Source: Saprospiraceae bacterium (GTDB taxonomy: Bacteria; Bacteroidota; Bacteroidia; Chitinophagales; Saprospiraceae). Taken from it: a stretch of DNA of 42,748 nt. The stretch spans positions 1 through 42,748 of the forward strand of contig JAEUUP010000158.1 in assembly GCA_016787525.1 (NCBI GenBank), written 5' to 3'. Both the position numbers and the translations under genes were made by a program. This document shows, in pieces, positions 1 through 13,600 of this stretch (the first letter of the stretch is position 1; the number at the start of each line of letters is the position of its first letter). The notes beneath the pieces were generated by a model, which saw nothing but the letters and a program-made list of their open reading frames with translations, was not told the DNA's origin and did not search any database.

Positions 1-1
1 T

Positions 2-1489
2 GCGTTCAAGTTTTATGCGGGTACACAGACCCCTCAGTATTCTGAGATGACTGTTGGGAATGTATCTCTTTTTGGCGCAGGTATGGACGTTAAACTGAAA
101 CGGTTCTATCTGAGTGCGGGTGCGGGCTATGCACAACATGCCATTCCACGAGATAGTTTGCTTAATATTCCTGGTGCTTACCAACGGACTCAGTTTTCAC
201 TGAGGGGGGGTATTGGCAGCAAGGAAGGGACATTTGTGGGCGGCAACGTCGTTTATGCGACCGACGATGCCCAATCAGTTACGAGTCCATTAGATGTGAC
301 ACCACAAACCGCTTTTACGGCTTCGGGTGAATACCAATTGAAATTGGGCAAAGTCGTGAAGTGGAAAGGCGAAATAGCGACTACAGTGCGCACGTCTAAC
401 ACCACTTTCTATGACAACACCAACTTGACAGACAGTACGAAACTGATACTTCGGCAAAAGTTTTCAGACCCGATTGAAAGTAAAATTCCGAAGCCAGCTC
501 GGGCGTATTTACCCATCAACCCTTCTACACTGGTTGATTTTGCGGCGACTTCGACACTCAATTTAAATATCAAAGGATTAGGTTTAGATTTTAAAGGTCT
601 GTATGTCGGCCCCGGATTCAAACCTGTGGGTTATCCGTTTTTCATTTCTGACCGCTTCGATGCTACCGTAGGGACAAAGTTCTCTTTGTTCAAAAACAAA
701 TTGAATTTCAATGGCACAACAGGTTGGCGGGTGACTAATTTCAGCAAATGGCTTGAAAAAGAAAACATCAGCGTGCCTAAAATAACGGCTGACGATGTGT
801 CCATTCCGCTTGTTGTGCAAGGTGGTTCGATTGCTGCCACTGAGCAACTCCTCATCAATGCTGGTTTGAGCATCCAGTTTTCGGAAAAACTCAATTTAGA
901 AACATCGTACTCCAACTTTGGTGTGCAAAATACGGTCGTAGATGACACGCTTCGGGTGCGCAACGTCGGACAAAACTTCGTGGTAACGCCTTCTTATACT
1001 TTTGGCAATGAGGTTTATACTAGTTCAATCATTTTGATGGGTAGCATGGATATATTTCGAGATTTGAATATCGTATCGGGTGCGCTGAATGACAACGATA
1101 GCAAAATCGCTAACCTTACCTATACGCTCGCATTGAAAAAAAATCCATTGACCGTGAATGTGAGTGCGGCATACTTCAATATCGTTTCCTCGAATTTAGA
1201 ATTGGATAATTCAACTTTTACAGGAGGGGCTGGCTACTCATTTTTTAAGAAAAAACTGACAACACAACTTTCATTAACAGCACTCTTTAACAATCAGAAG
1301 CTCCAAAATGGAGCATCTATCATTGAAGCACTTGAAAAACAAACCTTGATGAACGTCAAGGTCAGTTTCCGATTCAAGGGTTTCAATATGAAATTGGATG
1401 TTGGCAATAACTCTTTTGTGCGAGGGATTTTACCGACTGATAGACTCAAAGAATGGATTGGCAAAGTGAGTGTACAACAGAATTTTTAA
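2..1489 (+). CDS. Outer-membrane beta-barrel protein, C-terminal part (5' end outside window)
   Basis: The reading frame is already open at base 2, so the start lies upstream of the window; the first internal ATG (47) is in mid-domain and is not a believable start. The visible ~495 residues are almost entirely alternating polar/hydrophobic strands rich in aromatic and glycine residues (for example FYLSAGAGYA, FSLRGGIGS, FTASGEYQLKLG). The chain ends in VSVQQNF, a terminal phenylalanine as expected for a barrel inserted in the outer membrane. I do not recognise a named family. It is followed after 112 bases by the giant repeat protein on the same strand, so it may be the membrane anchor or exporter partner of that protein; this is inference from position only. 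Two copies of the ACTGAGGGG word (30-38 and 199-207) lie inside the gene in different reading frames. Confidence 0.7.
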   Translation, partial: AFKFYAGTQTPQYSEMTVGNVSLFGAGMDVKLKRFYLSAGAGYAQHAIPRDSLLNIPGAYQRTQFSLRGGIGSKEGTFVGGNVVYATDDAQSVTSPLDVTPQTAFTASGEYQLKLGKVVKWKGEIATTVRTSNTTFYDNTNLTDSTKLILRQKFSDPIESKIPKPARAYLPINPSTLVDFAATSTLNLNIKGLGLDFKGLYVGPGFKPVGYPFFISDRFDATVGTKFSLFKNKLNFNGTTGWRVTNFSKWLEKENISVPKITADDVSIPLVVQGGSIAATEQLLINAGLSIQFSEKLNLETSYSNFGVQNTVVDDTLRVRNVGQNFVVTPSYTFGNEVYTSSIILMGSMDIFRDLNIVSGALNDNDSKIANLTYTLALKKNPLTVNVSAAYFNIVSSNLELDNSTFTGGAGYSFFKKKLTTQLSLTALFNNQKLQNGASIIEALEKQTLMNVKVSFRFKGFNMKLDVGNNSFVRGILPTDRLKEWIGKVSVQQNF

Positions 1490-1499
1490 TACTTAAAAA

Positions 1500-1518
1500 C
1501 CCTCAAAATACTGAGGGG
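1500..1518 (+). terminator. Short hairpin built on the ACTGAGGGG word
   Basis: Just after the stop codon at 1489, ACCCTCA is followed within a few bases by TGAGGGG, giving a 6-7 bp stem whose right arm is the dispersed word (1510-1518). No clear T-run follows, so termination is uncertain. The larger palindrome downstream may be the real 3' end signal. Confidence 0.35.
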
Positions 1519-1532
1519 GGTATTCATAACAA

Positions 1533-1565
1533 AACAGGATGAAAGTTTGAAACTTTCATCCTGTT
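1533..1565. repeat. Perfect 33-bp palindrome, 16-bp arms
   Basis: Positions 1533-1548 and 1550-1565 are exact reverse complements around a single central G. The core is GAAAGTTTGAAACTTTC and the outer arms read AACAGGAT and ATCCTGTT. It lies in the 112-bp spacer between the barrel gene and the giant gene. It may act as a terminator or mRNA stabiliser, and is the first of a family of similar palindromes in this window (17129, 22243, 22391, 22847). Confidence 0.85.
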
Positions 1566-1601
1566 GAACCTAATTATTTTAAAAGACTAAACTTTTATAT
1601 A

Positions 1602-4600
1602 ATGAATAAGAGAATTGGTTTATTTCTATTAAGTTGGTTATGCGTTTGGTCGGCCTATACACAGACTGTAGATGCGGTTATCCTCCCACCTCCACAAACG
1701 GCTTATATAGCAGACTTTTTTAGTAATCCGAATCTATTCCGTGTTATCGTTACAAACAAAACGCTACAACCGATTGATGTTAAAATAGGTGGTAAACTTA
1801 TTTTAGATGGCACAACATTGGGCGCAACCGATGTGCGGACAAGCGATGTTTTCACCTTGCAACCAGGGGTCAATTACTTCAATGGTGAAGATGTTTTCAA
1901 GGAGTTTATGCGTGGAAACGTTATAGCAGATACTTCCAATCGGTCTTTGCAAGATGCTTTTTATTCGGGTCAATGGCCTTCAGGTCTGTATGAATGGTGT
2001 ATTGAGATAAATCATGCAACGACTAATGTGGTGCTGTTGCCCAATAAATGTGTGCCACGTTTTGTCACGTCCTATCAACCACCTATTTTAATTCTTCCAA
2101 GTGAAGGTCAGGTATTGAATAATCCAGGTACCGTCCTATTCCGTTGGACACCCATCACACCCGCCTATCGAGAAGGGATAGTTTACTACGAAGTACGGGT
2201 ATTTGACATCAAAACAGGTCAAACACCCATGCAGGCTTTTCAGGCCAACTTACCGATTATCGAGAAAAAAGTACCCAGCCAGACGGTTTTGATTTGGCCC
2301 AGTGAAGTGCCTATTGAGAGTGGCCAATATATCTGGACAGTACGCGCTTTGGATGCACAAGACCGCCCCATTTCCTTTCCAACACAGTATGCAGAACCAT
2401 TGACATTCACTATCAACAAAGGAACTGGGTCAATTGGCAGTACGGGTCAATTGGCGTTTTCTGCCGTTTATCCTAAGACAGAAAGTAGTGTCTCGACAAC
2501 TGAAATACAAGGAAAGTTTTTGCGCTTTCAAGTAGATTTAAGTGCATTAGGAGCGGCTTCGACAGAGGCGAATAATGGTTTGCGTATTTACATGATTGAG
2601 AAGAAAGCAGGTTTTTACACAAAAGCAGCCTTGTTGCAGGCGATTCAACGCGACAAATTACATTACAAGAGTCCGCTTCTGAATATCAATGCTCAAATCA
2701 ACAATTTGGAATTGTCTAAAATACTCCCCGATTCGTTGGCAGGACGAGAGTTCGCTTGGATGATTCGGGCAGAAGTCGCAGGTCGGACTTATGACAGCGA
2801 TTTATTCACATTTGAATACAAATCACCCACATCTAAACCCATCAACAAACCAAAACCCAAATTTGATTGCGAATGTAAAGACACACTCTGCGCCCCACCT
2901 GTGATAGCCGATAGGTCGGGTGTTTCGACGTGGAAAGTAGGCGATACCTTATTGCTCGGACGCTATGAACTGCGCCTCACGGAGTGGTCAAATGGCGATG
3001 GAAAAGGCATTATTGATTTGCCTTATGGAAAAGTAGGCGTAAAAGTGGGCTTATCGGGTATTCGTGCCAACAAAGCCAAACAAATCTTTGAAGGTACAGC
3101 CACGATGGAAGACTCTGACTTTCCCAACAACATCAAAGATTTTGGCACATTTAAACTTGATGCTGAAACATTAGCCAGTTTGAACGCCCATTTTGCACGC
3201 ATGAGTGGAGCTTTGGAAGAAGGTTTGAAAATGCCTTTTTCGTTCAAAGAACATTTGAGTGTGTTACAATTGAAGTTGCCATTTGATTTGGTGGTGACAG
3301 GCATGCGTTTTTCGCCTGAGGAATCGTCACTGGATTTGGCTGTTCTGATTGAACATACACCTGGGCAGTTCGTCAAGTTTATGGCTAAAAACGTCCCCAT
3401 GGCAGCCAATGGCATTTCGTTCAAAGACTTAAAATTGTATTTGGCAGAAGATGTTGTGGTTAATAATTTAAGCCTAAAAACCTCAGCAGATGTAACCAAA
3501 GGCAGCTACATAGAATTTGACTGCGATGGTATTAAGACATTTCACTTAAACACAGGTTTTACTTTTGACCCACAACACGTTCAGACACTTTCCGACCAGC
3601 CCTTAACAACGGTCGTAAAATTTGATGCTGAAAAATGGGGCGACTTTTTGGCAACCGCAAATTTGGAGGCCTTCCGCTTAACCGATGTAAAAGGCATTAC
3701 TTTCGAGGCCAAAGACTGGACATTTGACAAATCTACGGCTCGCAACCCAGAGGGATTAAAACTGCCTAACCAATCTGAAACACCCATGACTTGGCAAGGC
3801 TTTTTTACTGAGGGGGGTACGGTGAAGGTCAGCAAGGACTTACTGCCTGCCGCTGAGAAAGACTTGGAGTTGACAGGCAAAAACATTGCGTGGGACTCTT
3901 TGGGTCTGAGTGGGCAAATGATAGCGACCGAATTTTCTTTGGCAGCTCAAGGCAGCGATTGGAATGTCGGTATTGATTCCTTCAAAGTGCAAATAGACAA
4001 AAGCAAGTTGAAAGAAATGAGTTTCGTAGGGGATTTGAGTTTGTCTTATTTGTTCAAAGATTTAAAATATAAAGCGTTATTCAAACGCGATGCTCAAGAT
4101 AGAATAGTCTATCAGTTTTCTCCTGCTGCCGATGCAGAAGCCAAACTCTGGAAAACTAAGTTTAAATTAGCTAATACCAGTTCGATTGTCTTAATGCCTA
4201 CTCAAGGTGAAGGCGATGAAACCAACTGGAATTTGGCAGCTAATTTAGACGCGGACATCTCGTTTGACATTGCCAATACCGATATTGACACAGGCTATGT
4301 CTCCGTGTTAAAAAATCTATTAGGTTTTTCTGATTTCTCATTTGACATACCCACACTGACCGTAAAAGGTTTTAAAATCAACCACCCCGATTTACCAGAG
4401 GGTCAAAAAGTTGGGGTTCAAGATATCAAAGCCGATAGACCTTTCAAATTAGGCGGTTTAGATATTGATTTATTGGGCGTTGATTTTGAAGCCGATACAA
4501 TGATGGTCAACGGCGAAGCGCAAAAAGCGCAAGTGATGGTTTTGCATTTGTCGAAAGAGGTGGATTTTGATTGTAAAATCTGGGCTGTGCAGTCTGCTAC

Positions 4601-7600
4601 GGATACCAGTCGTTGGGATTTTGGTAAATTATCCTTCGGCTTGCCTACACCTAAAATAGAGTGCAAAGCACCCGACACCCTTGTTTTGGATAAAGAAACC
4701 AACAAACCCATTGGTTTGGGTGATAAAATAAAAGTGGGGTCTTTCACCATGCAAGTTGAAAAATTAGCCTCTCAGAATACGTCGGGTAAAGGCATCATTC
4801 GGATTCCTTATTTGGCGACTAATATAGCTGTTGAGTTTAATAGCCAATTGAAAATCAATGATTCAGGCGTGGCTTTTGAAGGCGCTGCTTTGGCAGATTT
4901 TGATGCTGCCATATTGCCAACCGAGTCTTTTCTCAATGGTGTTCGCAAGATTAATTTCAATTTGTTGAACAAAAACAAATTAGCTGGTCATTTGGCTAAT
5001 TTGAACAGGACGGCTAATATTTTGCCTTTGTCTTTCAAAAAAACGATGCGGTCTTACGGCAACAAACTACCGTTTGATGTCTTGGTAACAGACTTGCGCT
5101 TTATGAGTGCGCAACCGTCTTTGAGTTTGGCGATGATAGTACCCATAGGCGAGCAGACGGTTCATTTTGAGATGCCACAATTGGCGTTCAACGAGCGCGG
5201 TTTTAACTTAGCCGATATAAAAATGCAGTTGGCGAGCAATATTGACCTGGGTAGCGGTATTCGTTTACTGAGGGGGTCAGATTCTTATGCTCAGTTGAAT
5301 TGCAGTGGCTTTGAAACCTTCGGTTTGGCGGGCGATTATGCCCTTAGCCCCAATCAGTTTGCCGCAATCGGCAAGTCAACGCCTGCTTTGGCGACTTTTA
5401 AAGTGAAAACAAAACAGTTTTCTGATTTTATCGCAACGGCTGAAATTGAGCCGTTCAGTGTAAAAGCCATTGCAGGTTCTGAAATCAGCGTGGCAAACGC
5501 TCAGTTTGACCGTTCGGCGACTGAAAATGTGGCGGGTTTGGAATTTCCTAAAAAGTACAAAGGCAATACAGCCGCCGATTGGAAGGGTTTTTATGTCCAA
5601 GATTTCACGATGAAAATGCCGTCTATTTTGCCCAATCAAGAAGATAAAACCTTGACTTTTAATGGTAAAAACTTGATTTTAGATTCTACGGGCGTAACAA
5701 CGACTATCAAAACGTCCAATATCACGTCAATTGGTAGTACAGCTTTTGGCTTGAACATCAAGGATTTGACGGTTGATATTGTGCAAAATACAATTGATAA
5801 CGCGCTTTTATCGGGCAATGTGCAACTGCCTTTGTTTTCAGAAGCGATTGAGTTTGAAGGAACGTATGCCAAAGATTCAACAGGTACAACGACTTATGCT
5901 TTGAAAACAAGCAATGAAGCAAATTTGAATTTTTGGAGAGCCAATCTGAAAATTAACAAAGGTTCGGGTCTTGAATTGGTCAAAAATAGCAGCGACAAAT
6001 GGGAACAACGGGCGAGTATAGACTTGGAAGCGAAGTTGGACGTGAATACACAGATGCTCGAAGAGTATGTCAGTGCCGATATACTGAGGGGTCTCAAAAC
6101 AGCTTTGGGTGTGGACTTATTGGACTTTGAAATTCCAACTTTTAAGTTTAAAGGCTTGAAAATCAACCACCCGCAAGCAAAAGGCGGTCGTCAGTACGCT
6201 TTAGATGCCTACGAAACAACAGGACCAATCAAAATTGCAGGTCAAGAAGTGAAATTGACGGATTTGGACATCGTCGAAGATACCGTCACCGTAAAAGGCA
6301 AATCGTATAAAAAAGGTGTGGGTTTGGTCTTCAGTTTTTTCAAAGGAACAGATTTTGAACTCAGCACTTGGGCGGTTCCGTCTGAGGCAGATACGAACAA
6401 ATGGACGTTTGGCAAATGGGATTTAAAATTTGCCATTCCTAAATTTGAATGTGCCGAAGTGCCAACAGAAAATGTAACCGCTTCGGGCGGTCAAGCCTTG
6501 ACAATCGGTCAAGCGGTGAATGTCGGTGGTTTTGTCATGAAAGTCGAGCAAGTGGCAAGTGGCGCACAAAAAGGCATCGGCAAGCTGCGGATTCCTTATT
6601 TTGGCAGCACCTTGAAAGTCAATTTTGATGCCGCCACACAGGCAAATGCGGCAGGTCAATTATTGAACGGTGTTTTGTTGTCTCAAGTAGATAACGCCAT
6701 AATTCCGATAGATGCTTTGGTGGACGAAGCCGAAGGTTTGCGAAAAGTGGCTATTGATAAATTGAATGTCAATGGCTTAAAAAATGTCGTCGCCAACGCT
6801 GCCGAAACAGGCATACAATTGCCTTTGTCTTTGAAACAAAGCATGGGTAGATTTGGCAGTAAACTACCTTTTGATATTTGGTTGACCCATATCAATTTTA
6901 GAGGCAGCGAATCTTATATGAGTTTGGCTATGCTCCTACCTTATGGCGGAACGAATATGGCGCGGTTCAGCGTTCCCAAAGTGCGTTTAAATTCTAAAGG
7001 TTTTAATTTGTCAAACTTAGAAATTGGCTTGGCACAAGATTTAGAACTCGCTTCGGGTCTGTATTTGCGTGGCTCAGAAGGGGCAGACAAAACGATGGGT
7101 ATTTTAGATTGTGATGGCTTTAAAGGATTGAAATTAGATGGTTTTTACAATTTAGACAACAATCTTTTCGCCAATGTATTGAATACGAATCCTCCGCAAA
7201 TCAATTTCAAAGGTGAAGCTAAAAGTTTAAGTGATTTTATACTCGATGCCAAGGTCGAACCTTTGAGCATCAAAGCCTTAGAGCGTTCTGAGTTGTCGGT
7301 CAGTAAAGCCGTTATTGACCGTTCTGATACTAAAAACCCAGGGGCTATGAAATTCCCCACGACCTATAAAGGCAAAACAGGCGCGAATTGGACAGGCGTT
7401 TATGTGCAAGATTTTACTTTGAAATTACCGTCTATGTTGCCAAGCCAAGAAGATAAAATGTTGACTTTCAATGGACAATCATTGATTTTAGACTCAACAG
7501 GTATCACGGCTTTGGCAAACGCCACAAATATTACGGATATAGGGGCATCTGGTTTTGGTCTGACCGTAGATACGGTAAGCGTCAGTATTGTGCAAAATAA

Positions 7601-10600
7601 GTTGGACGAAACCCGTTTGGCGGGTCGCATCAATCTGCCCTTATTCGGCGAAGGGGTTCGCTATGCAGGCACTTACGCCAAAGATTCGACGGGTGCAACC
7701 TTGTTTGCTTTGAAAACGACGCAGGAAACCAATTTGAATTTCTGGAAAGCCAATGTAAAAATTCAACCGAATTCTGGTCTTGAATTGGTCAAAAACAGCA
7801 ACAACAAATGGGAACGCCGTGCCAGCATAGATTTAGAAGCGAAATTGGACGTGAATACCAAGATGCTCGAAGAGTATGTGAATGCTGATGTACTGAGGGG
7901 TCTAAAAGCCGCTTTGGGTGTGGATTTATTGGACTTTGAAATTCCCACTTTTAAGTTTAAAGGTTTAAAAATCAATCACCCCAAAGCTAAAGGCGGACGC
8001 TATTACAGTTTAGATGGCTTCGAGTCAACAGGCAAAATCAAAATTGCCGGTCAAGAAGTGACTCTAAATGATGTGGATATTGTCGAAGACACGTTGAGTG
8101 TGAAAGGCAAATCTTACAAAAAAGGTGTGGGTTTAGTATTCAGCTTTTTCAAAGGGACGGATTTTGAACTTAGCACTTGGGCAGTACCCACTGAGGCAGA
8201 TACGAACAAATGGACTTTTGGCAAATGGGACTTAAAATTTGCTGTTCCTAAATTCGAGTGTGCGCCTGTGGCACCCGTTACAGTGAATAACTCAGGGAGT
8301 CAGCCGCTTGAATTGAATAAAACAGTACAAATTGGTTCGTTCTCAATGACCGTTGACCAAGCCGCAAATGGTACGCAATTGGGTGTTGGGCGCATCAGAA
8401 TCCCATATTTTGGCAGCACCTTGAAGGTCAATTTTGATGAAAAACTACGTGTTAATGCTCAAAATCAAGCGTTTGGTGGAGTGGTGTGGTCGTTGGTCAA
8501 TCCTGCAATTCTACCTGCGACTTCTCTTTTGACGGAAGCCACAACGGGGCTTCGGAATGTCAAGGTTGGTGGATTGAATATAGACAATTTGGCGCAAATC
8601 GCATCTGGTAACAGCCCAATTGGCATTTCCTTGCCTTTGTCGCTGAAACAAAGCATGGGTAAATTCGGCAGAGATTTGCCGTTCGATGTCTTGGTAACGC
8701 ATATCAATTTCTTGGGAACAGCCCCATACATGAGTTTGGCAATGCTCGTACCGACACCGAGTGGCGATTTAGCAAGGTTTGAAGTGCCGAAGCTACCCCT
8801 CAGTAATAAAGGCTTTGATATGTCGAATATTCAAGTACGGCTTGCCGACGAGATGGCATTGGGCAAAGGTTTTTACCTCAGTGGTGCAGAAACAACGACA
8901 CCGACTTTTGCTACTTTGAATTGTGGTGGTTTAAGTGGTTTCCAATTGAATGGCTACTATGAATTGGATAGAGATTTGTTCAGTTCGGTCAATGGCACGC
9001 TCGCGCCAAAAGCCCGTTTTACGGCAAAAGCAGAAAATTTGGGTCAATTTATCGCTACGGCAACCGTCGAACCTTTGCGCATCAACGCGCTTAATGGTTC
9101 AGAATTGACCGTTTCTAATGCTATTTTAGACCGTTCTAATACGGAAAATAGTTCTTCTGCAAAATTCCCAAAAGCCTATAAAGGCAATAAAGACGCAAGT
9201 TGGCAAGGGTTGTTTGTGGGTGATTTTACGCTGAAAGTACCATCGTTTTTGCCCAATCAAGCCGATAAAAAGCTGAATTTATCGGGTAAAAACATGGTTT
9301 TTGACTCTACAGGTGCAACGGCTCTTATCGAAGCAACAAATGTATTGGCGGCTTCCTCAAATACTGAGGGGGGGTGGGGACTGAGTGTTGACACGCTCAA
9401 TATGACAATGGTGGCAAGCAAAGTGGACAGTGCGTATGTGTCGGGCAAAATAGAATTGCCGTTTTTCTCACAAAATATTCCTTACAACGGTGTTTTTCAA
9501 TACAACAAAACAGCACCGTATTACAACCTTTCAACATCAGCCGATGCGACGATTGATTTTTGGAGAACCAGCATAGGTGTCACCAAAGGCTCGAATGTTG
9601 AAGTTTATAAAAATACAGAGAACAAGTGGGAGCGTCGCGCCAAACTCAATCTCGAAGCCAAAATTGATGTCAACACGCAAGCCTTGTCGGAGTATGTTGA
9701 TGCTAATGTTTTGACCGCTATCAAAGAGGCTTTGGGCGTGAATTTGTTGGATTTTGAATTGCCTAAAATCAAATTTAATGGTTTTAAAATCAATTATCCC
9801 AACCTTCCTGCGGGCAAAACCTTTGCTTTGGACAGTATCAGTTACACAGGTAGTCTCCGTTTGGCAGGGCAGGAAATCAAATTAACGACCGTCGAATTGG
9901 TACAAGATTCTGTAACAATTAAAGGTAAATCGTTCAGCAAAGGCGTGGGTTTGGTCTTCAAACTGTTCAAAGGTGTTGATTTTGACTTCTCAATTTGGTC
10001 AGTGCCGTCGAGTACCGATAGCACAAAATGGACATTCGGCAAATACGATTTGAATTTTGGTTTGCCCAAATTTGAATGTGTTGCGCCTACACCTTTTGTG
10101 GTTGAAAGGTCTAGCCCACGTATTCCCAAAGTAGGTGAAATGGTAAATCTCGCTGGATTTTCGATGAAAATTGACCAATTGGCGAGTGCTGCACAAATGG
10201 GCATCGGTCGGATTCGGATTCCTTATTTGGGGACAACCATCAAAGTAAATTTTGGCGAAACCCTTTCACTCAATGCAGAAGGCAAAGTGAACGCAGGTGT
10301 GGCTTTCTCGCAAATCAATAATGCGCTGTTTCCTAACAACGCCATCACGACAGTGAACAATATGCGTAAAGTGGCAATCAGCCAACTGAACGAGGGCGCA
10401 TTAGACCAAATCATCGCAAACAATACACCTGACGGCATCAAATTGCCTTTGTCTTTGCGGAAAAGCATGGGCGGTTTTGGCAGCAAGTTGCCGTTCGATG
10501 TCTTGATTACAAATATCAATTTTGAAGGCATTTCGCCCAATATGAGTTTGGCAGCCTTAGTGCCTGACCGTTCGGGCAAGTTGGTCAAATTCTCAGTACC

Positions 10601-13600
10601 GAGTTTGGGCATCAATTCAAAAGGGTTTAATTTTTCGGATTTGCGTTTCCAACTTGGAGAAAATTACGAATTGTCTAAAGGGCTTTTCCTCAACGGTTCG
10701 GAGACAGAACGCAAAACAAGCGTGAATTTTAATTGCGATGGTTTCGTAAGTATGAATTTGGACGGTTATTACCAATTGAACCCACAACAATTTACTCTTA
10801 TTAACAAAACGGACGCACCCAAACTCGCTTTTAAAGCAACAGCAACAAGCATGAGCAATTTTATTGCCCAAGCCACCGCCGAGCCGATGCAAATTGTGGG
10901 TCTTGACAAATCCGAATTGCGTTTGACGAAGTTGGTGTACGACCGTTCAACGACTGAAAATGAGCCAACTATGCGTTTTCCAGAACGCTACAAAGGCAAA
11001 ACAGATGCAACTTGGAATGGTATTTATGTCCAAGAAGCGACTTTAAAACTGCCTTCATTTTTACCAAATGATAATCAAACGCTCACTTTTTCAAGTAAAA
11101 ACATCATCATAGATAGCACAGGTGCAACAGGTACGCTTGATGCAGCTAATGTTCTGAAAGCTGGGACTTCGGAGTGGGGTTTGGCGGTGGATACCGTGCG
11201 TTTGACGATGCTGCAAAGCAAATTGGACAGCGCAGCTTTGATGGGTACTTTGAATGTCCCGCTTTTTGCTCAACCTGTGAAATACATGGGGCGTTACAAA
11301 CAAGATTCGGCGAACACCAATCTTAGAGTCGGAACAACCGAAGACGCAAGTTTGAGATTTTTTGGGGCAAGCATCACATTGTTGAAAGGGGCGGAAATCG
11401 AATTGGACAAAACACCTACTCAATGGGAACGTCGCGCCAAAATGGACGTTGATGCGGAGTTCAAAATCAACAGGGATTCTTTGACTAAATATGGCGGTGT
11501 TGTGGCGAGTTTGGATAAATTGATGCGCGACATGGGCTTGCCGAATTTAGATTTTGAATTTCCTAAAATCAAACTCAGAGGCTTAAAAGTCAATCACAAG
11601 TCGTTGCCGATGGGTAAAAACTATGGCGTAGAAGGCATTGACAAAAGCGGTGATTTGAAAATCGCAGGACAAACCGTAGCGATTCGCAGCATTGACTTGA
11701 TTGAAAGTGCTAAAAGCATGGTGATTCAAGGTAAAACTTATGCAAAATCATTGGGTTTGATTTTCCAATTGAACAAAATCGTTGATGCAGAATTAGCGAT
11801 TTATATGGTTCCAGACCCGAAAGATGCCAATAAATGGACATTTGGCAAGTTTGAATTGAGCAATGCCATTCCAAAATTTGAATGTGTGGCAGTCACACCT
11901 ACAACGGCTCCGACGGGTTCTGTCAAGGCTTTGGCAGTCAATCAAGAAGTGACAGTTGGTGACTTTAAAATGAAGGTGACAAAACTACCTGCGGGAACAG
12001 CTACGGGCGAGGGCGAAGTGCGCATTCCGTACATGGGAACAACCGTGAAAGTCAAATTTGACAATGGTTTTAAAGTCAATACTGAAGGGAAAGCCTTTGG
12101 TGGCATTGTGACCTCGGATTTGAATACAACAGGTTTTTTCCCAACAGGTAGTTTTACAAATAATGCAACGGTGGGTAATATCATTGATGTGGCAAAAATG
12201 AAGTTGGACAATTTGACTTTATTGGTGTCAACAGATATTCCGATTCAAATGCCCATGTCGCTCCAACAACGATTGGGCAGATTGGGCAGTCAATTGCCAT
12301 TCGACTTGTTGGTCACGAACATCAATTTGGCAAGTGCCAAACAAAGCATGAGCTTGGCGATGCTTGTTCCGAATGTGATGGGAACGACGGTGCGGTTTGC
12401 AACAGATGATTTGATGTTGAATGGCAAAGGCTTTGGTTTGTCCTCTCTGCAATTGGGTTTAGCGGGTGACATCAATTTAGGCGGCGGTGTTTTCCTCAAT
12501 GGCGGTGGCACGGGTTTACGCACCAAAGCTGTTTTTAATTGCGATGGTATGGAATCGTTTTCACTCGCAGGACGCTATGAATTTCCGAATACAACCATTG
12601 TAAAACCATTGATCGGCACAGGCAATGCCAAATTAGAGTTCAGTGGTACCAGCTCCAATTTGACGAATTTTATCGTCGAAGCGACCGCAAGCCCGATGCA
12701 GTTATCATTGATTGAAGGTTCTGAGCTGCGTTTGACTCGTTTGTCTTATGACCGTTCTGCTACTGCAAATGCACCAGGTATTAAGTTCCCCCCTCAGTAT
12801 GGCGCGACTGTGCCGACTTCTTGGCGCGGTTTCTATGCCGAAGAAGCGTCTTTGGCAGTGCCTTCGCTGTTGCCGAATCAGTCGGGTAAATTGAAGTTTG
12901 CGGGTAAGAACATCTTATTGGACAGTATGGGTTTGAGTGGTCAGTTCCAAGTACAAGATTTATTTTCTACCAAAGTGGACAATTTATGGTCTTTAAAATT
13001 TGACACTTTGGGTGTCAATGTGGTCAGAGGCAAATTGGGAGATATTCAAGTGGCAGGTGAAATTGGTTTCCCTGTTTTGGGTGTCAGTTCGCGCTTCGAT
13101 GGCAAAGGCGTTCAAACGATTTTAGGAAAAGATACGACTTACAAATACACGCTTGCACCAAGAGGTGATTTGAGTATGGATGCGTGGCGGGTGAAATTCA
13201 ATTTGCTGAACACCAGTAAAATTGATTTAGTCCGCGAGCAAAAAGCGGGTAAAGTCACCAATAAAATTGATGCGCAATTAGATGCTGAATTGAGTGTGGA
13301 TTTGAGTACAGATTTTATTAAAAACAATGCAGACCCTGCTCTGGTAGATTTGTTGAAAAACAAATTGGGTATAAATGTCTTAGATTTTTCATTTCCGAAG
13401 TTCAAACTCGAAGGTTTCAAACTCAGTCCGCTTGAGAGTCAGAAAGTCAGTTTTGGCAAAATAACGGCTATTGGTGATTTGACTTTGGCGGGTGTTCAGA
13501 TTCAATTGGTTTCTACGGCAGTTGAAACGGCTGAAATTGTGACCAAAGTGGGTCGGAAAGCGGGAACTGCGTTTGTAATGACGATGCGTAAAAGCGGCGT

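Noticed and set aside
47-49. ATG at 47 as the start of the first gene
   Set aside because: The frame is open to the left edge with barrel-like sequence (FKFYAGTQTPQYSE) and there is no signal peptide after this ATG.
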